Source: Pacificimonas flava (GTDB taxonomy: Bacteria > Pseudomonadota > Alphaproteobacteria > Sphingomonadales > Sphingomonadaceae). From it: 64,000 nucleotides of DNA. How positions within the stretch are numbered: the first letter of the stretch is position 1; every line of letters starts with the position of its first letter. The notes beneath the pieces were generated by a model, which was not told where the DNA came from, ran no database searches, and saw only the letters and a list, made by a program, of their open reading frames with translations. The stretch lies in NCBI RefSeq assembly GCF_000342165.1, contig NZ_AMRV01000001.1:372001-436000 (forward strand), given 5' to 3'. Below are positions 1-9,896 of this stretch, one piece after another. Position numbers and translations under genes: made by a program.

Positions 1-1
1 C

Positions 2-58
2 CCGCCTTCAGCCGATCTCCTGAAAGAGGCACAGGCGCGGGTTGAGGCCGAACTGTGA
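2..58 (+). CDS. 3' end of an unidentified gene (left-edge partial)
   Basis: An open frame enters from the left edge and stops at a TGA whose bases overlap the GTG start of the next gene (GTGA overlap). Only 18 residues are visible, ending in LLKEAQARVEAEL, so no family can be assigned. The overlap shows that the operon starts upstream of the window. A fucose-pathway enzyme or a transporter would fit the neighbours, but that is a guess. Confidence 0.5.
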   Translation, partial: PPSADLLKEAQARVEAEL

Positions 59-1110
59 TAACGGATACGCTCGCCCAAACTTGGCCTTTACCCAGCGAAC
101 CGCGCCCGATCGTGATCGTCGGCACCGGCGGCATCGTGAGGGACGCCCATCTGCCGGCATATCGAAAGGCCGGCTTTCAGGTGACCGGGATATACGACCC
201 CGATCAGGACCGGGCGCGTTCGGTTGCGCGTGACTGGAATATCCCGGCCGTCTTCTCGACCCTGGAGGAAGCGGCCGCAGCCGACGCCGTGTTCGACGTT
301 GCGGCTCCCCCGACCGCCCACCGAGACATCCTGAATGCACTGCCGCGCGGTGCGAGCGTGCTGCTGCAAAAGCCCATGGGTCTCGACCTCGCTGCGGCGA
401 CGGCCATCCGGGACACGGTTCGTTCGCGCGAGATGACGGCGGCGGTCAATTTCCAGCTGCGCTATTCGCCGATGATGCTCGCACTCGCCGATGCCGTCCG
501 TTCGGGCCGGCTTGGCACGCTGACGGAGATCGAAGTCCGCATAAATCTCGTCACGCCCTGGCACCTGTTTCCGCATCTGAAGACGAATCCGCGCGTCGAG
601 ATCGTCTCCCATTCGATCCACTATCTCGATACGATCCGGGCGCTGGTCGGCGATCCCGCTTCGGCCTTCGCCCGCAGCTTCTCATATCCGGGAAGCGAAC
701 TCAGCGACACGCGAACGTCCATGATCCTCGATTACGGGCCGACCCTGCGCGTTCTCCTGTCGATCAACCATCATCACGATTTCGGACGCCGATTTCAGGA
801 TGCGGCGTTTCGCGTCGAGGGAACGGAGGGCGCCGCGCAGGCAAAGCTCGGCGTCCTTCTCGACTATCCGGCAGGCGAGCCCGACGAACTGTGGCTCGCG
901 CCAAGGGGTGGGCCATGGGAACAGGTGGCGCTCTCCGGCGCGTGGTTCCCGGACGGCTTCATCGGTCCGATGGCGAACCTGCAGCGATACGCCTCCGGTG
1001 AGGATGATCGCCTCGCCACCAACGTCGAAGATGCCTGGCGCACAATGGCGCTGGTCGAGGCGCTTTACCAATCCAGCAAACAGGCCGCGACGCCGCTGCC
1101 GACCGAATAG
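55..1110 (+). CDS. Gfo/Idh/MocA-family sugar dehydrogenase
   Basis: A 351-residue NAD(P)-dependent sugar or sugar-acid dehydrogenase. The N-terminal Rossmann fold shows VIVGTGGIVRDAHLPAY near residue 20. The family's E-K-P motif is present as LLQKPMG, with the conserved Lys at residue 106. The C-terminal half is the family's beta-sheet substrate and dimer domain, with HSIHYLDTIRAL near residue 190. The start is GTG and overlaps the previous stop. It is followed 17 bp later by a probable 2-keto-3-deoxy-L-fuconate dehydrogenase, so it plausibly oxidises a sugar released by the operon's glycosidases, possibly fucose or galactose. The family is clear; the substrate is inferred from context only. 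Confidence 0.85.
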   Translation: MITDTLAQTWPLPSEPRPIVIVGTGGIVRDAHLPAYRKAGFQVTGIYDPDQDRARSVARDWNIPAVFSTLEEAAAADAVFDVAAPPTAHRDILNALPRGASVLLQKPMGLDLAAATAIRDTVRSREMTAAVNFQLRYSPMMLALADAVRSGRLGTLTEIEVRINLVTPWHLFPHLKTNPRVEIVSHSIHYLDTIRALVGDPASAFARSFSYPGSELSDTRTSMILDYGPTLRVLLSINHHHDFGRRFQDAAFRVEGTEGAAQAKLGVLLDYPAGEPDELWLAPRGGPWEQVALSGAWFPDGFIGPMANLQRYASGEDDRLATNVEDAWRTMALVEALYQSSKQAATPLPTE

Positions 1111-1127
1111 AGGGAAAAGGGACTGAC

Positions 1128-1856
1128 GTGACGGATCTGACGGGAAAGACGGCGCTGGTGACGGCCGCCGCGCAGGGGATCGGCCGGGCCGCGGCCAGTG
1201 CGCTGGCAAAGGCCGGGGCGCGCGTGATCGCCACCGACATCAACGCGGACGCACTGGCGGACCTGTCCGGGCCCGGCATAGAGGTAAAGCGGCTCGACGT
1301 GCTCGACCCGGAGGCGATCAGGGCCGGTGTTGCGGAGGCGGGAAGCATCGACATCCTCTTCAACTGTGCGGGCGTGGTCCATGGCGGCACGATCTTGGAG
1401 GCGAGCGACGAAGATCTCGATTTCGCCTACGCGCTCAACGTGAAGGCGATGGTACGTATGTGCCGTGCCGTGTTGCCGGCGATGATCGAGAGCGGGGATG
1501 GTGCCATCATCAACATGGCTTCGGTGGCATCCAGTGTGAAGGGCGTGCCGAACCGCTTCGTCTATGGCACCACAAAGGCGGCGGTCATCGGCCTGACCAA
1601 GGCGCTGGCGGCCGATCATGTCGGGCAGGGGGTGCGGTGCAACTGCATCTGTCCCGGCACGGTCGAAACCCCGTCGCTGAAGGAGCGTCTCTCCGAAAAG
1701 GGCGACTATGAGGAAAACCGCGCGGCCTTCGTCGCGCGCCAGCCCATTGGGCGTATCGGCAGGCCTGAGGAAATTGCAGATCTGGTCGTCTATCTGGCCG
1801 GGGCGACCTATACGACGGGGCAGATCCACAATATCGACGGAGGCTGGTCGATATGA
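1128..1856 (+). CDS. 2-keto-3-deoxy-L-fuconate dehydrogenase (SDR, DHRS6-like)
   Basis: A 242-residue classical short-chain dehydrogenase. The NAD-binding TAAAQGIGRA lies near residue 12, NCAG near 80, and the catalytic Tyr146 and Lys150 sit in YGTTK. The stretch ASSVKGVPNRFVYGTTKAAV followed by RCNCICPGTVETPSL is very like human DHRS6/BDH2 and the bacterial 2-keto-3-deoxy-L-fuconate dehydrogenases of the non-phosphorylating fucose pathway. It would make 2,4-diketo-3-deoxy-L-fuconate, which a hydrolase outside the window would cleave to pyruvate and L-lactate. The start is GTG; the 3' end overlaps the next gene by ATGA. A 3-hydroxybutyrate dehydrogenase role is the main alternative, but fucosidase and lactate dehydrogenase in the same operon argue against it. 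Confidence 0.82.
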   Translation: MTDLTGKTALVTAAAQGIGRAAASALAKAGARVIATDINADALADLSGPGIEVKRLDVLDPEAIRAGVAEAGSIDILFNCAGVVHGGTILEASDEDLDFAYALNVKAMVRMCRAVLPAMIESGDGAIINMASVASSVKGVPNRFVYGTTKAAVIGLTKALAADHVGQGVRCNCICPGTVETPSLKERLSEKGDYEENRAAFVARQPIGRIGRPEEIADLVVYLAGATYTTGQIHNIDGGWSI

Positions 1857-3916
1857 GGCGGCTTCTGACAGCCCTGCTGCTCGCAGCAGCACCATGTGCG
1901 GCCATGGCCCAGACCGGCGCGGACACTGCCGCTGCGACCAGCGAGGAGCTTCCCGTCGAGTTCGAACGCCTCTGGCTCGGCTCCGCCTGGTATCCGGAAC
2001 AATGGCCTGAGGATCGCTGGAACGAGGACCTGCGCCTGATGAAGGCGCACGGCGCCAATGTCGTGCGCATCGGCGAGTTCGCTTGGAGCCGTATGGAGCC
2101 CTCCGAGGGCGCGTACGATATGTCGTGGCTCGTCCGGGCCGTCCGGCTGGCCGAAAAGCACGGGTTGAAGGTCGTTATCGGCACGCCGACCGACACGCCC
2201 CCGGCCTGGATGAGCGAGAAGTACCCCGACATCCTTCGCATCGACGGGGAGGGGACGCAGGTCGGCCATGGCGGGCGCCGGCAGTTCTCGATCTCCTCGC
2301 CCCGCTACCGGCAGTTCAGCCGCGACATCGTTGGCCGGATGGTGGATGCGCTCGGCGACGAGCCCAACGTGATCGGCTGGCAGATCGGCAATGAATATAC
2401 GGAGGAAAGCTACGACCCCGCTGCGCGCGAAGCCTGGCATGCCTGGCTGAAGAGGAAATACGGGACGCTCGACCGCCTCAACGAGGTGTGGACGACCGCC
2501 TATTGGTCCCAGACCTATACGGACTGGACACAGGTTCCCTTCGACAATCAGGCCGGCAACCCCGGCTGGATGCTGGATCTGAAGCGGTTTATCACGGATC
2601 AGTGGGTCGATTTTCAGAAAAACCAGCTCGACATCATTCGTGCCGGCGCGCGGCAGGGCCAGTTCGTCACGACCAATCTCGGCGGGCTCGGCTGGGCGAA
2701 CCGCTTCGACCGGTACGAGATCAACCGCGATCTCGATTTCGCATCCTGGGACAATTATGTCGGCACCGGCCATTTGCAGCCCTATCGTAACGGGGCGAGC
2801 CACGATCTGGTGCGCGGCTGGAAGCGCGAAAATTTCTGGGTGATGGAGATCCAGCCCGGTTTCGTGAACTGGGCTCCGGTAAGCAATATCCTCTACCCTG
2901 GGGAGACCCGCGCCATGGCTTGGCAGGCGGTCGGGCATGGCAGCGATGCGATCCTGTACTGGCAATGGCGCAACGCCCTGAACGGTCAGGAAACCATGCA
3001 CGGGTCGCTGATCGGTCCGGATCAGAAGCCGCTGCCGATCTATGACGAGGTTTCGCGGATCGGCGTGGACTTTGCCAAGGCGTCACCGGCAATTGCCGGC
3101 ACGGAACCTGTCTCTCCTGTCGCGATCCTGCAGGATTACGACAGCCGCTGGGCCATCGATTTCCAGAAACACCACGAGGATTATGACCAGATCGAGGTGC
3201 TTCTGGACTATTATCGTCCCTTGAAGGACCGCCTCGGCGCCGTCGACATCGTGGAGGCGGCGGGGCCGCTGGATTCATATCGACTGGTCGTCGCGCCCGG
3301 CCTCAACATCATCACGGACGAGATGGCGACGCATCTGACTGAATATGTGCGCGGCGGCGGTCATCTGATCCTGGGTCCGCGGTCGGGATTGAAGGACGCC
3401 TTCAATCGTCTGCATCTTGAGCGTCAGCCGGGTCCGCTGGCCGAGCTGCTCGGCGGGCGCGTCGAGCAGTTCTACGCGCTCGACGAGGCCGTCGAGGTCG
3501 GCAGCGGTCGTGCTGAGATATGGGCAGAGGATCTATCCGCAAATGCCGGAGATACCGAGGTCATCCTCCGCTACGGCAAGGCCAATGGCTGGCTGGACGG
3601 ACACCCGGCCGCCCTTCGCCGTGCGGTGGGCGAAGGATCGATCACCTATGTCGGCGCTCTTGTCGATGATGCGGTAATGGACGGATTGATCGCAGACGCA
3701 ATGGCATCCGCTGGCGCGCAGGCCGACTTCGCCGTTCCCGATGGTGTCGAACTGATGACGCGAGAGGGGCAGGGGCGCCGGATCGTCATTCTGATCAATC
3801 ACGGGCGCGAAACGCAGAGCGTGACGCTGCCCCGGGCGATGACGGACATTCTGGACGGCGGCGAGACTGCCGCGATCGAGCTTGCGCCTGAAGGCGTGGC
3901 CGTTTTGCAGAATTAA
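1853..3916 (+). CDS. Exported GH42 beta-galactosidase
   Basis: A 687-residue retaining beta-galactosidase. The signal peptide MRRLLTALLLAAAPCAAMAQ ends in an AMA-Q cleavage site, so it is periplasmic or outside the cell. The (beta/alpha)8 domain starts with LGSAWYPEQW. The general acid/base is Glu181 in WQIGNEY and the likely nucleophile is Glu332 in VMEIQPG. A trimerisation-like flavodoxin-type domain follows (about 410-600), then a short beta C-terminus. Its start overlaps the SDR stop (ATGA), so the genes are co-transcribed. Paired with the fucosidase just downstream, it could take apart fucosyl-galactose side chains such as those of xyloglucan; that substrate is inferred. GH42 also contains arabinosidases. 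Confidence 0.88.
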   Translation: MRRLLTALLLAAAPCAAMAQTGADTAAATSEELPVEFERLWLGSAWYPEQWPEDRWNEDLRLMKAHGANVVRIGEFAWSRMEPSEGAYDMSWLVRAVRLAEKHGLKVVIGTPTDTPPAWMSEKYPDILRIDGEGTQVGHGGRRQFSISSPRYRQFSRDIVGRMVDALGDEPNVIGWQIGNEYTEESYDPAAREAWHAWLKRKYGTLDRLNEVWTTAYWSQTYTDWTQVPFDNQAGNPGWMLDLKRFITDQWVDFQKNQLDIIRAGARQGQFVTTNLGGLGWANRFDRYEINRDLDFASWDNYVGTGHLQPYRNGASHDLVRGWKRENFWVMEIQPGFVNWAPVSNILYPGETRAMAWQAVGHGSDAILYWQWRNALNGQETMHGSLIGPDQKPLPIYDEVSRIGVDFAKASPAIAGTEPVSPVAILQDYDSRWAIDFQKHHEDYDQIEVLLDYYRPLKDRLGAVDIVEAAGPLDSYRLVVAPGLNIITDEMATHLTEYVRGGGHLILGPRSGLKDAFNRLHLERQPGPLAELLGGRVEQFYALDEAVEVGSGRAEIWAEDLSANAGDTEVILRYGKANGWLDGHPAALRRAVGEGSITYVGALVDDAVMDGLIADAMASAGAQADFAVPDGVELMTREGQGRRIVILINHGRETQSVTLPRAMTDILDGGETAAIELAPEGVAVLQN

Positions 3917-3931
3917 AGGGGAGGAAGTGCA

Positions 3932-5539
3932 ATGACGAAAATGAAGGCCTATCTGCTAGCGGGAATAACGGCCGCACTACCCCTGACAGCGCCAATAAGT
4001 CCTGCCGCCGCGCAGACGGCGGAGCCGTATCCGATGGCGTTCCAGGCCGAACCCGTGGCGCGTCAGCTCGAAACGGTGGAACGCGGCATTGAAAACGGAC
4101 CGTTCCGCGCCGATTGGAACTCGCTGAAGGGCTTCGAGATCCCTGAGTGGTTCCGCGATGCCAAGTTCGGCATCTTCATCCACTGGGGCCCTTATGCCGT
4201 GCCGGGGTTCGCGAACGAATGGTATTCGCGCAACATGTACGAACCGCATAGCGAGGCGTTCACCTATCACCGCAACGTCTTCGGCCCGCAGTCGGAATTC
4301 GGCTACAAGGATTTCATCCCGATGTTCACTGCCGAGCGTTTCGACGCAGAGGGGTGGATCGACCTGTTCCAGCGCGCCGGCGCGCGTTATGTCATCCCCG
4401 TTGCCGAACATTGCGACGGCTTCGCCATGTACGACAGCGACATGACCCGCTGGGATGCCACTGAGATGGGGCCGAAGCGGGACACCTCCGGCGAGCTGAT
4501 GCAGGCGGCGCGCGACGCCGGCATGCATTTCGGCCTCTCCTCGCACCGGGCAGAACACTGGTGGTGGTACGGGGTCGGCCGGACCTACGACAGCGATGTG
4601 AACGATCCGCGCTTTGCCGGCCTTTATGGTCCTGCCGCCCCGCGCGCCCTCCCGGCCGATCCGCAAGGCAGCGTGCCATCGCCCGATCATCTGGAAAACT
4701 GGTATCCGCCAAACCAGCAGTTCCTGGACGACTGGCTCGCGCGGACGACGGAAATTATCGACAAATATCAGCCAGAGATGATCTATCTTGACTGGTGGAC
4801 CAGTGCGCCGGCCTTCGAGCCCAATATGAGGAAACTGGCCGCATATTATTATAATGATGGCCAGAAAGAGGGATATGGACCCGCCATCGCCTATAAGGGC
4901 GAGCAGTTCGAGAGCGGCACGGCCCTGTTCGACATCGAACGCGGCAAGCTCGATGCGCTTCGTCTGGAACCTTGGCAGACCGACACTTCGATTTCCATTC
5001 ACAGCTGGGGCTTTGCGCAGGACGACGAATATCGGACGGCGAAATCGCTGACGCAGGATCTGGTCGACGTCGTGTCGAAGAACGGCAATCTGCTTCTGAA
5101 TGTCGGTCCAAAGGCGGACGGGACCATCCCGGCTGAAATCGAGAAGGTCCTCGTCGACATGGGGTCTTGGCTGCAGGTGAACGGGGAAGCGATCTACGAC
5201 ACCCGCCCCTACAAGTTCTTCGGGGAGGGGCCGACGGTCAGCGAGACGGGGCAGAAGAGCGAGAACCCGAACAAGAGCTGGACGGCGAGCGACTTCCGGT
5301 TCACCACGAAGGGCGACACGCTTTATGCCATCGGGATGGAGCGGCCGTCGAACGGAACCGCGCTCCTCAAGACCATGTTCGCGGGCACTCCCTATCTCGA
5401 CCGGGAAATCGCGGCGATCGAACTCGTCGGCGGCGGGGCGCTGAAGTGGCAGCAGAGCGGCAACGGACTGGAAATCGATCTGCCTGCGGGCGTCGGCGCC
5501 GATATGCCCTACGCCATGCGCATTCGCTTCAGCTCATGA
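3932..5539 (+). CDS. Exported GH29 alpha-L-fucosidase
   Basis: A 535-residue retaining alpha-L-fucosidase that releases L-fucose from glycans. A signal peptide of about 28 residues ends in PAAAQTAE. The catalytic barrel contains KFGIFIHWGPYAVPGFANEWY (start near residue 75), AEHCDGFAMYDS near 155 and the nucleophile Asp287 in MIYLDWW. A C-terminal beta-sandwich begins after residue 440, and the length is normal for GH29. The start ATG has AGGGGAGG upstream and lies 15 bp after the GH42 gene. It supplies the fucose handled by the dehydrogenases of this operon, which makes the catabolic assignment of the neighbours more convincing. Confidence 0.93.
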   Translation: MTKMKAYLLAGITAALPLTAPISPAAAQTAEPYPMAFQAEPVARQLETVERGIENGPFRADWNSLKGFEIPEWFRDAKFGIFIHWGPYAVPGFANEWYSRNMYEPHSEAFTYHRNVFGPQSEFGYKDFIPMFTAERFDAEGWIDLFQRAGARYVIPVAEHCDGFAMYDSDMTRWDATEMGPKRDTSGELMQAARDAGMHFGLSSHRAEHWWWYGVGRTYDSDVNDPRFAGLYGPAAPRALPADPQGSVPSPDHLENWYPPNQQFLDDWLARTTEIIDKYQPEMIYLDWWTSAPAFEPNMRKLAAYYYNDGQKEGYGPAIAYKGEQFESGTALFDIERGKLDALRLEPWQTDTSISIHSWGFAQDDEYRTAKSLTQDLVDVVSKNGNLLLNVGPKADGTIPAEIEKVLVDMGSWLQVNGEAIYDTRPYKFFGEGPTVSETGQKSENPNKSWTASDFRFTTKGDTLYAIGMERPSNGTALLKTMFAGTPYLDREIAAIELVGGGALKWQQSGNGLEIDLPAGVGADMPYAMRIRFSS

Positions 5540-5549
5540 GGAAAAGAAG

Positions 5550-6317
5550 TTGACGAACTTACTGCAAGGAAAGCGTGTTTTCGTTACCGGTGCGTCGTCG
5601 GGAATTGGCCGTGCCGTCGCCATCGGTTGCGCGCAGCATGGCGCGGATGTGGCTCTGAACTACGGGCATGACGAGGCGGGCGCAGAAAGTGCCGTGCGAG
5701 AGATCGAGGCGCTTGGGCGCACCGCCTTTGCGATGCAGGCCGACGTCGCAGAACCGGAAAGTGCAGGACGCTTCGTCGGAGAGGCAGCCACAGCCCTTGG
5801 CGGCATCGACGTTTTCGTGAACAATGCCGGCATCTGCCCCTTCCACGGCTTTCTCGACATGCCGGTCGACACGTTCGAGCGCACCATGCGGGTCAATATG
5901 CACGGCGCCTATTTCATGGTCCAGGCCGCCGCGCGGGCGATGGTTGAGCAGGGCACAGGCGGGTCGATCATGGCCATGTCCTCGATTTCCGCACTGGTGG
6001 GCGGCGAGTATCAGACGCATTACACCCCGACAAAGGCCGGCGTTCTTTCGCTGATGCAATCGACAGCTATCGCCTTGGGCAAGCACGGGATTCGGTGCAA
6101 CGCGCTCCTGCCCGGCACGATCCTGACCGAGATCAACAGGGACGATCTCGCTGACCGGCAGAAGCGCGAATATATGGAAAGCCGCGTGCCGCTGGGCCGC
6201 CTCGGACAGCCGGAGGACATGGTGGGACCGGCCGTTTTCCTCGCCTCCGACCTCTCGGCTTACGTCACCGGCGCGGCCTTGCTGGTCGATGGCGGCATGT
6301 TCGTGAACCTGCAATAG
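5550..6317 (+). CDS. SDR-family sugar 1-dehydrogenase, candidate L-fucose dehydrogenase
   Basis: A 255-residue short-chain dehydrogenase of the aldose 1-dehydrogenase group. Motifs: [10 protein letters not shown] near residue 13, NNAG near 91, catalytic Tyr158 and Lys162 in YTPTK, and the C-terminal LLVDGGMF. The NYG after the Rossmann second strand suggests use of NADP as well as NAD. The start is TTG at 5550 with GAGGAAAAG just upstream; no better start is present. It sits directly after the fucosidase, so oxidation of L-fucose to fuconolactone is the best guess. L-rhamnose or D-glucose 1-dehydrogenases are close relatives and cannot be excluded by eye. Confidence 0.75.
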   Translation: MTNLLQGKRVFVTGASSGIGRAVAIGCAQHGADVALNYGHDEAGAESAVREIEALGRTAFAMQADVAEPESAGRFVGEAATALGGIDVFVNNAGICPFHGFLDMPVDTFERTMRVNMHGAYFMVQAAARAMVEQGTGGSIMAMSSISALVGGEYQTHYTPTKAGVLSLMQSTAIALGKHGIRCNALLPGTILTEINRDDLADRQKREYMESRVPLGRLGQPEDMVGPAVFLASDLSAYVTGAALLVDGGMFVNLQ

Positions 6318-7477
6318 TGCCGGCCGCAGCGTCCGCCCTCGACTACCGCGAACTGGCGCGCCGCCGCCTGCCGCGCTTTCTGTTCGAATATATTGACGGC
6401 GGGTCCTATGCGGAGGTCACGCTGCGCAGGAATGTTGCCGATCTGGAGCGAATAGCGCTGCGGCAGCGCGTGCTTACCGACGTGTCTTCTCTCGATCTGG
6501 CAACGACACTTTTCGGGCAGCGCATGTCCCTACCGGTCGCGCTTGCGCCGATTGGCCTTGCCGGCATGAATGCGCGGCGGGGCGAGGTTCAGGCGGCGCG
6601 CGCGGCGGAGAAGGCGGGAATACCCTTTTGCCTTTCTACCGTATCGGCCTGCCCGCTGGACGAGGTTGCCGCCGGCACGACGAAGCCCTTCTGGTTTCAA
6701 CTCTACATGATCCGCGACCGCGCCTTCATGCGCGATCTTCTGGCAAAGGCCCGGACCCTCGGTTGCAACGCGTTGGTCTTCACCGTCGACATGCCGGTGC
6801 CGGGCACCCGATACCGCGATTATCGGTCCGGCCTTGCCGGCGCATCCGGGTTGAGGGGCGGTCTGCGCCGCGCAGGGCAGGCGATGCTGCGCCCGCACTG
6901 GGCCTGGAACGTCGGCGTGCATGGCCGGCCGCACGAGCTCGGCAATGTCGCGCCCGTCCTTGGCAAGGATACCGGGCTGGAGGATTTCTTTGCCTGGATG
7001 CGCGATAATTTCGATCCCTCCATCAACTGGAGCGACCTTGCGTTCATTCGCTCCGAATGGGATGGCCCGCTGATCATAAAGGGCATCCTCGACGCGGAGG
7101 ATGCGCGCGAAGCGGTCAAGCTTGGCGCGGACGGCATCGTCGTCTCCAACCATGGCGGGCGTCAGCTCGACGGCGTTCCCTCGACCGCAAGCGCATTGCC
7201 GCCCATCGCTGACGCAGTGCGCGACGAGATCACCGTGCTCGTCGATGGGGGCATCCGGTCCGGCCTCGACGTTGTCCGCATGCTCGCCCTCGGGGCGGAG
7301 GGTGTGCTCCTCGGCCGGGCATGGGTTTATGCACTCGCCGCACGCGGGGAGGCGGGCGTCGCCCACGTGCTGCGATTGATCGAGGCAGAGATGCGCGTCG
7401 CAATGGCGCTGACGTCGAAGACATGCATCGCTGCCCTCGACCGAAGCATGCTCGTGGCGGAGGAGGCCCACGGCTGA
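6317..7477 (+). CDS. lldD: FMN-dependent L-lactate dehydrogenase (alpha-hydroxy-acid dehydrogenase family)
   Basis: A 386-residue FMN enzyme oxidising L-lactate to pyruvate, probably delivering electrons to quinone at the membrane. Family motifs: [11 protein letters not shown] near residue 20, [13 protein letters not shown] near 75, FQLY near 125, the catalytic His279 in [10 protein letters not shown], and [19 protein letters not shown] for the FMN phosphate. The start is GTG and shares one base with the stop of the preceding SDR, so it belongs to the fucose operon. L-lactate is an end product of oxidative fucose breakdown, which explains its place here. Glycolate or mandelate activity is possible within the family. 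Confidence 0.87.
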   Translation: MPAAASALDYRELARRRLPRFLFEYIDGGSYAEVTLRRNVADLERIALRQRVLTDVSSLDLATTLFGQRMSLPVALAPIGLAGMNARRGEVQAARAAEKAGIPFCLSTVSACPLDEVAAGTTKPFWFQLYMIRDRAFMRDLLAKARTLGCNALVFTVDMPVPGTRYRDYRSGLAGASGLRGGLRRAGQAMLRPHWAWNVGVHGRPHELGNVAPVLGKDTGLEDFFAWMRDNFDPSINWSDLAFIRSEWDGPLIIKGILDAEDAREAVKLGADGIVVSNHGGRQLDGVPSTASALPPIADAVRDEITVLVDGGIRSGLDVVRMLALGAEGVLLGRAWVYALAARGEAGVAHVLRLIEAEMRVAMALTSKTCIAALDRSMLVAEEAHG

Positions 7478-7528
7478 AGCCCGCAAACTGGCGGTTTTCT
7501 TGGTCGAGGAATAGGCTAAAACGCGCCT

Positions 7529-9853
7529 ATGATCCGCCCGCTCGCTCGCTTCGCCACGTCCGCACTTCTCTCCACCGTCCTCTGCTCGGCAAGCAATCCT
7601 GCACTCGCCGCGGGTTTCGACGATGTCGACCCGTTCATCGGCACGGGCGGGGAAGGGCACACCTTTCCGGGGGCCGTCGCGCCGTTCGGCATGATCCAGC
7701 TCAGCCCCGATACCGACACGACCTGCGAGATCCGCGACTGTTACGACCACGCAGCCGGCTACCGATATGACGACCCGACCATCCAGGGGTTCTCGCATAC
7801 GCACTTCTCCGGCTCCGGCCATTCGGATCTCGGCGATGTTCTGGTCATGCCGGTCGCGGGTAACGAGGTTGCGCTCGAACCGGGCGATGCAACAAAGCCG
7901 GGCTCCGGCTACCGGTCCCGCTTCGATCATATCCACGAGGAGGCGGAGCCCGGCTATTATTCCGTGCGGCTGACCGACGCGCGGGTTCTTGCGGAGATGA
8001 CCGCGGGAACACGTGTCGGCGTCCATCGCTACACCTTCCCGAACGAGGAAGCCGCGCATCTCGTACTCGACCTGCGCAGTTCGCTCTATAATTATCCAGG
8101 AAAGATTCTCTGGTCTTCCCTGCGGTTGCATCCGGACGGGACCGTGACCGGCGCCAGGCAGACGCGCGGCTGGGCGCCGGACCGGCATCTCTATTTCGCA
8201 ATGCGGTTTTCCGCCCCGGTCAAGAGCCACGCCTTCGTCAACACCGAGGAAGACGTGGCCTATCGCGGTTTTCAGGGGCCGGGCAGGGACAGCGATGCCG
8301 TTGCCCAGCGTCAGGGCCGCGCACTTGTCGGGCGCCTCGACTTCGGCAGGCTGGATGCGCCGCTGGAGGTTCGGGTCGCCGTCTCCACGGTCGACGAAGC
8401 GGGCGCGATCCGAAACCTGGAAAGCGAGCCGGGGACCTTCGACGCGGTTCGGGCGGACACGCGGGGCAAGTGGGAAACCGCTCTTTCGGCCGTCGAGATC
8501 GAGGCGTCCGACGATATGCGGACGAACCTCTACACCGCACTCTATCATTCCATGATCGCGCCCTCAGTTTCCGGTGACGCGGACGGCCAGTACCGCGGGC
8601 CCGACAATGCCGTGCACCGCGCGGATGGCTTCACGTTCCGTTCCACCTTCTCGTTATGGGACACGTTTCGCGCACAGCATCCGCTACTGACGCTTCTACA
8701 GCCCGATACGGTAAACCGCGACATTATCCGCTCGCTGCTCGCCAGCCAGGAGCAGAGCCCGTTCGGAATTCTTCCGATATGGCAGTTCCACGGACAGGAA
8801 ACGTGGACGATGATCGGCTACCATGCCGTTCCAGTGATTGCCGACGCCTATTTAAAGGGAGTTCGCGGCTTCGATGAAGACGCCGCGCTTCGGGCCATGG
8901 TGCAAAGCGCCAGCTATGCGCCCTATGGCGGGCTCGGTGACTATATGAAGCTCGGCTACGTTCCGATCGACGAGGAGCCGGAGGCGGCCTCCAAAACCGT
9001 CGAATATGCCTATGACGACTGGACCATCGCGCGAATGGCGGAAAAGATGGGGCGGACCCGCGTCGCGGACCGCTTCTATGACCGGTCGCGCAACTGGCGG
9101 AACAGTTTCGACGACAAGACCGGCTTCGTCCGCGCGCGAGATTCGAAGGGGAACTTCCGGGAACCGTTCGATCCCACCGCGATCAATTACGGCTATGACT
9201 ATACCGAGGGGAACGCCTGGCAGTATAGCTGGTTCGTGCCGCACGATCAGGACGCCTTGTTCCAGGCCATGGGCGGCGACGAAGCAGCCGTCGAAAAGCT
9301 CGATCGCATGTTTGAATATGACATGACCGGCATCGACTACAGCCACGCCGAAGATATCGCAGGGCTGATCGGCCAGTATATTCATGGCAACGAGCCGAGC
9401 CATCATGTGGCCTATCTCTACAATCACGCCGGCGCGCCCTGGAAGACGCAGGAACGACTGGCCGAAATCGTGGACAGTCAGTACGCGCCGACGCCGGAGG
9501 GACTCTCGGGGAATGACGATCTGGGTCAGATGTCTGCCTGGCTGTTCTTTACCGGCCTCGGTTTCTACCCCGTCACGCCCGGCAGCCTGCAATATGTGAT
9601 CGGCCGGCCCTTCGTCGAGCGGGCGGTACTGAACCTGCCGAACGGCAATCGGTTTACCATCCGCACCGAGGGGCTGGGGGCGGAGAAACCCTATATCGGC
9701 AGCGTCACGCTGAACGGGGAACCGCTGGAACGGACCTATCTGCGCCACGGCGAAATCGTTCAGGGCGGCGAACTCGTTTTCACCATGCAGGCCGAACCGA
9801 ACCGCGAGTGGGGAACCTCAACCGAAGCACGCCCTTACTCGATGAGCGAATGA
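7529..9853 (+). CDS. Exported GH92 alpha-mannosidase
   Basis: A 774-residue glycosidase of family GH92, calcium-dependent inverting exo-alpha-mannosidases that act mainly on alpha-1,2 linkages of N-glycans or fungal mannan. A signal peptide ends near residue 28 (PALAAGF). The mature N-terminus has the hallmark DVDPFIGTGGEGHTFPGAV. Later come FSLWDTFRAQHPL near 375, YNHAGAPWKT near 633 and GNDDLGQMSAW, with Asp663 and Asp664 in the position of the catalytic base pair. It lies 51 bp after lldD on the same strand and may be read through or have its own promoter. Together with GH29 and GH42 it suggests processing of fucosylated glycoprotein or plant glycan. Confidence 0.92.
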   Translation: MIRPLARFATSALLSTVLCSASNPALAAGFDDVDPFIGTGGEGHTFPGAVAPFGMIQLSPDTDTTCEIRDCYDHAAGYRYDDPTIQGFSHTHFSGSGHSDLGDVLVMPVAGNEVALEPGDATKPGSGYRSRFDHIHEEAEPGYYSVRLTDARVLAEMTAGTRVGVHRYTFPNEEAAHLVLDLRSSLYNYPGKILWSSLRLHPDGTVTGARQTRGWAPDRHLYFAMRFSAPVKSHAFVNTEEDVAYRGFQGPGRDSDAVAQRQGRALVGRLDFGRLDAPLEVRVAVSTVDEAGAIRNLESEPGTFDAVRADTRGKWETALSAVEIEASDDMRTNLYTALYHSMIAPSVSGDADGQYRGPDNAVHRADGFTFRSTFSLWDTFRAQHPLLTLLQPDTVNRDIIRSLLASQEQSPFGILPIWQFHGQETWTMIGYHAVPVIADAYLKGVRGFDEDAALRAMVQSASYAPYGGLGDYMKLGYVPIDEEPEAASKTVEYAYDDWTIARMAEKMGRTRVADRFYDRSRNWRNSFDDKTGFVRARDSKGNFREPFDPTAINYGYDYTEGNAWQYSWFVPHDQDALFQAMGGDEAAVEKLDRMFEYDMTGIDYSHAEDIAGLIGQYIHGNEPSHHVAYLYNHAGAPWKTQERLAEIVDSQYAPTPEGLSGNDDLGQMSAWLFFTGLGFYPVTPGSLQYVIGRPFVERAVLNLPNGNRFTIRTEGLGAEKPYIGSVTLNGEPLERTYLRHGEIVQGGELVFTMQAEPNREWGTSTEARPYSMSE

Positions 9854-9896
9854 GGATGACCGCGGCTGTTGTCCGCTCTGGCGTTCAGGGACGTTG

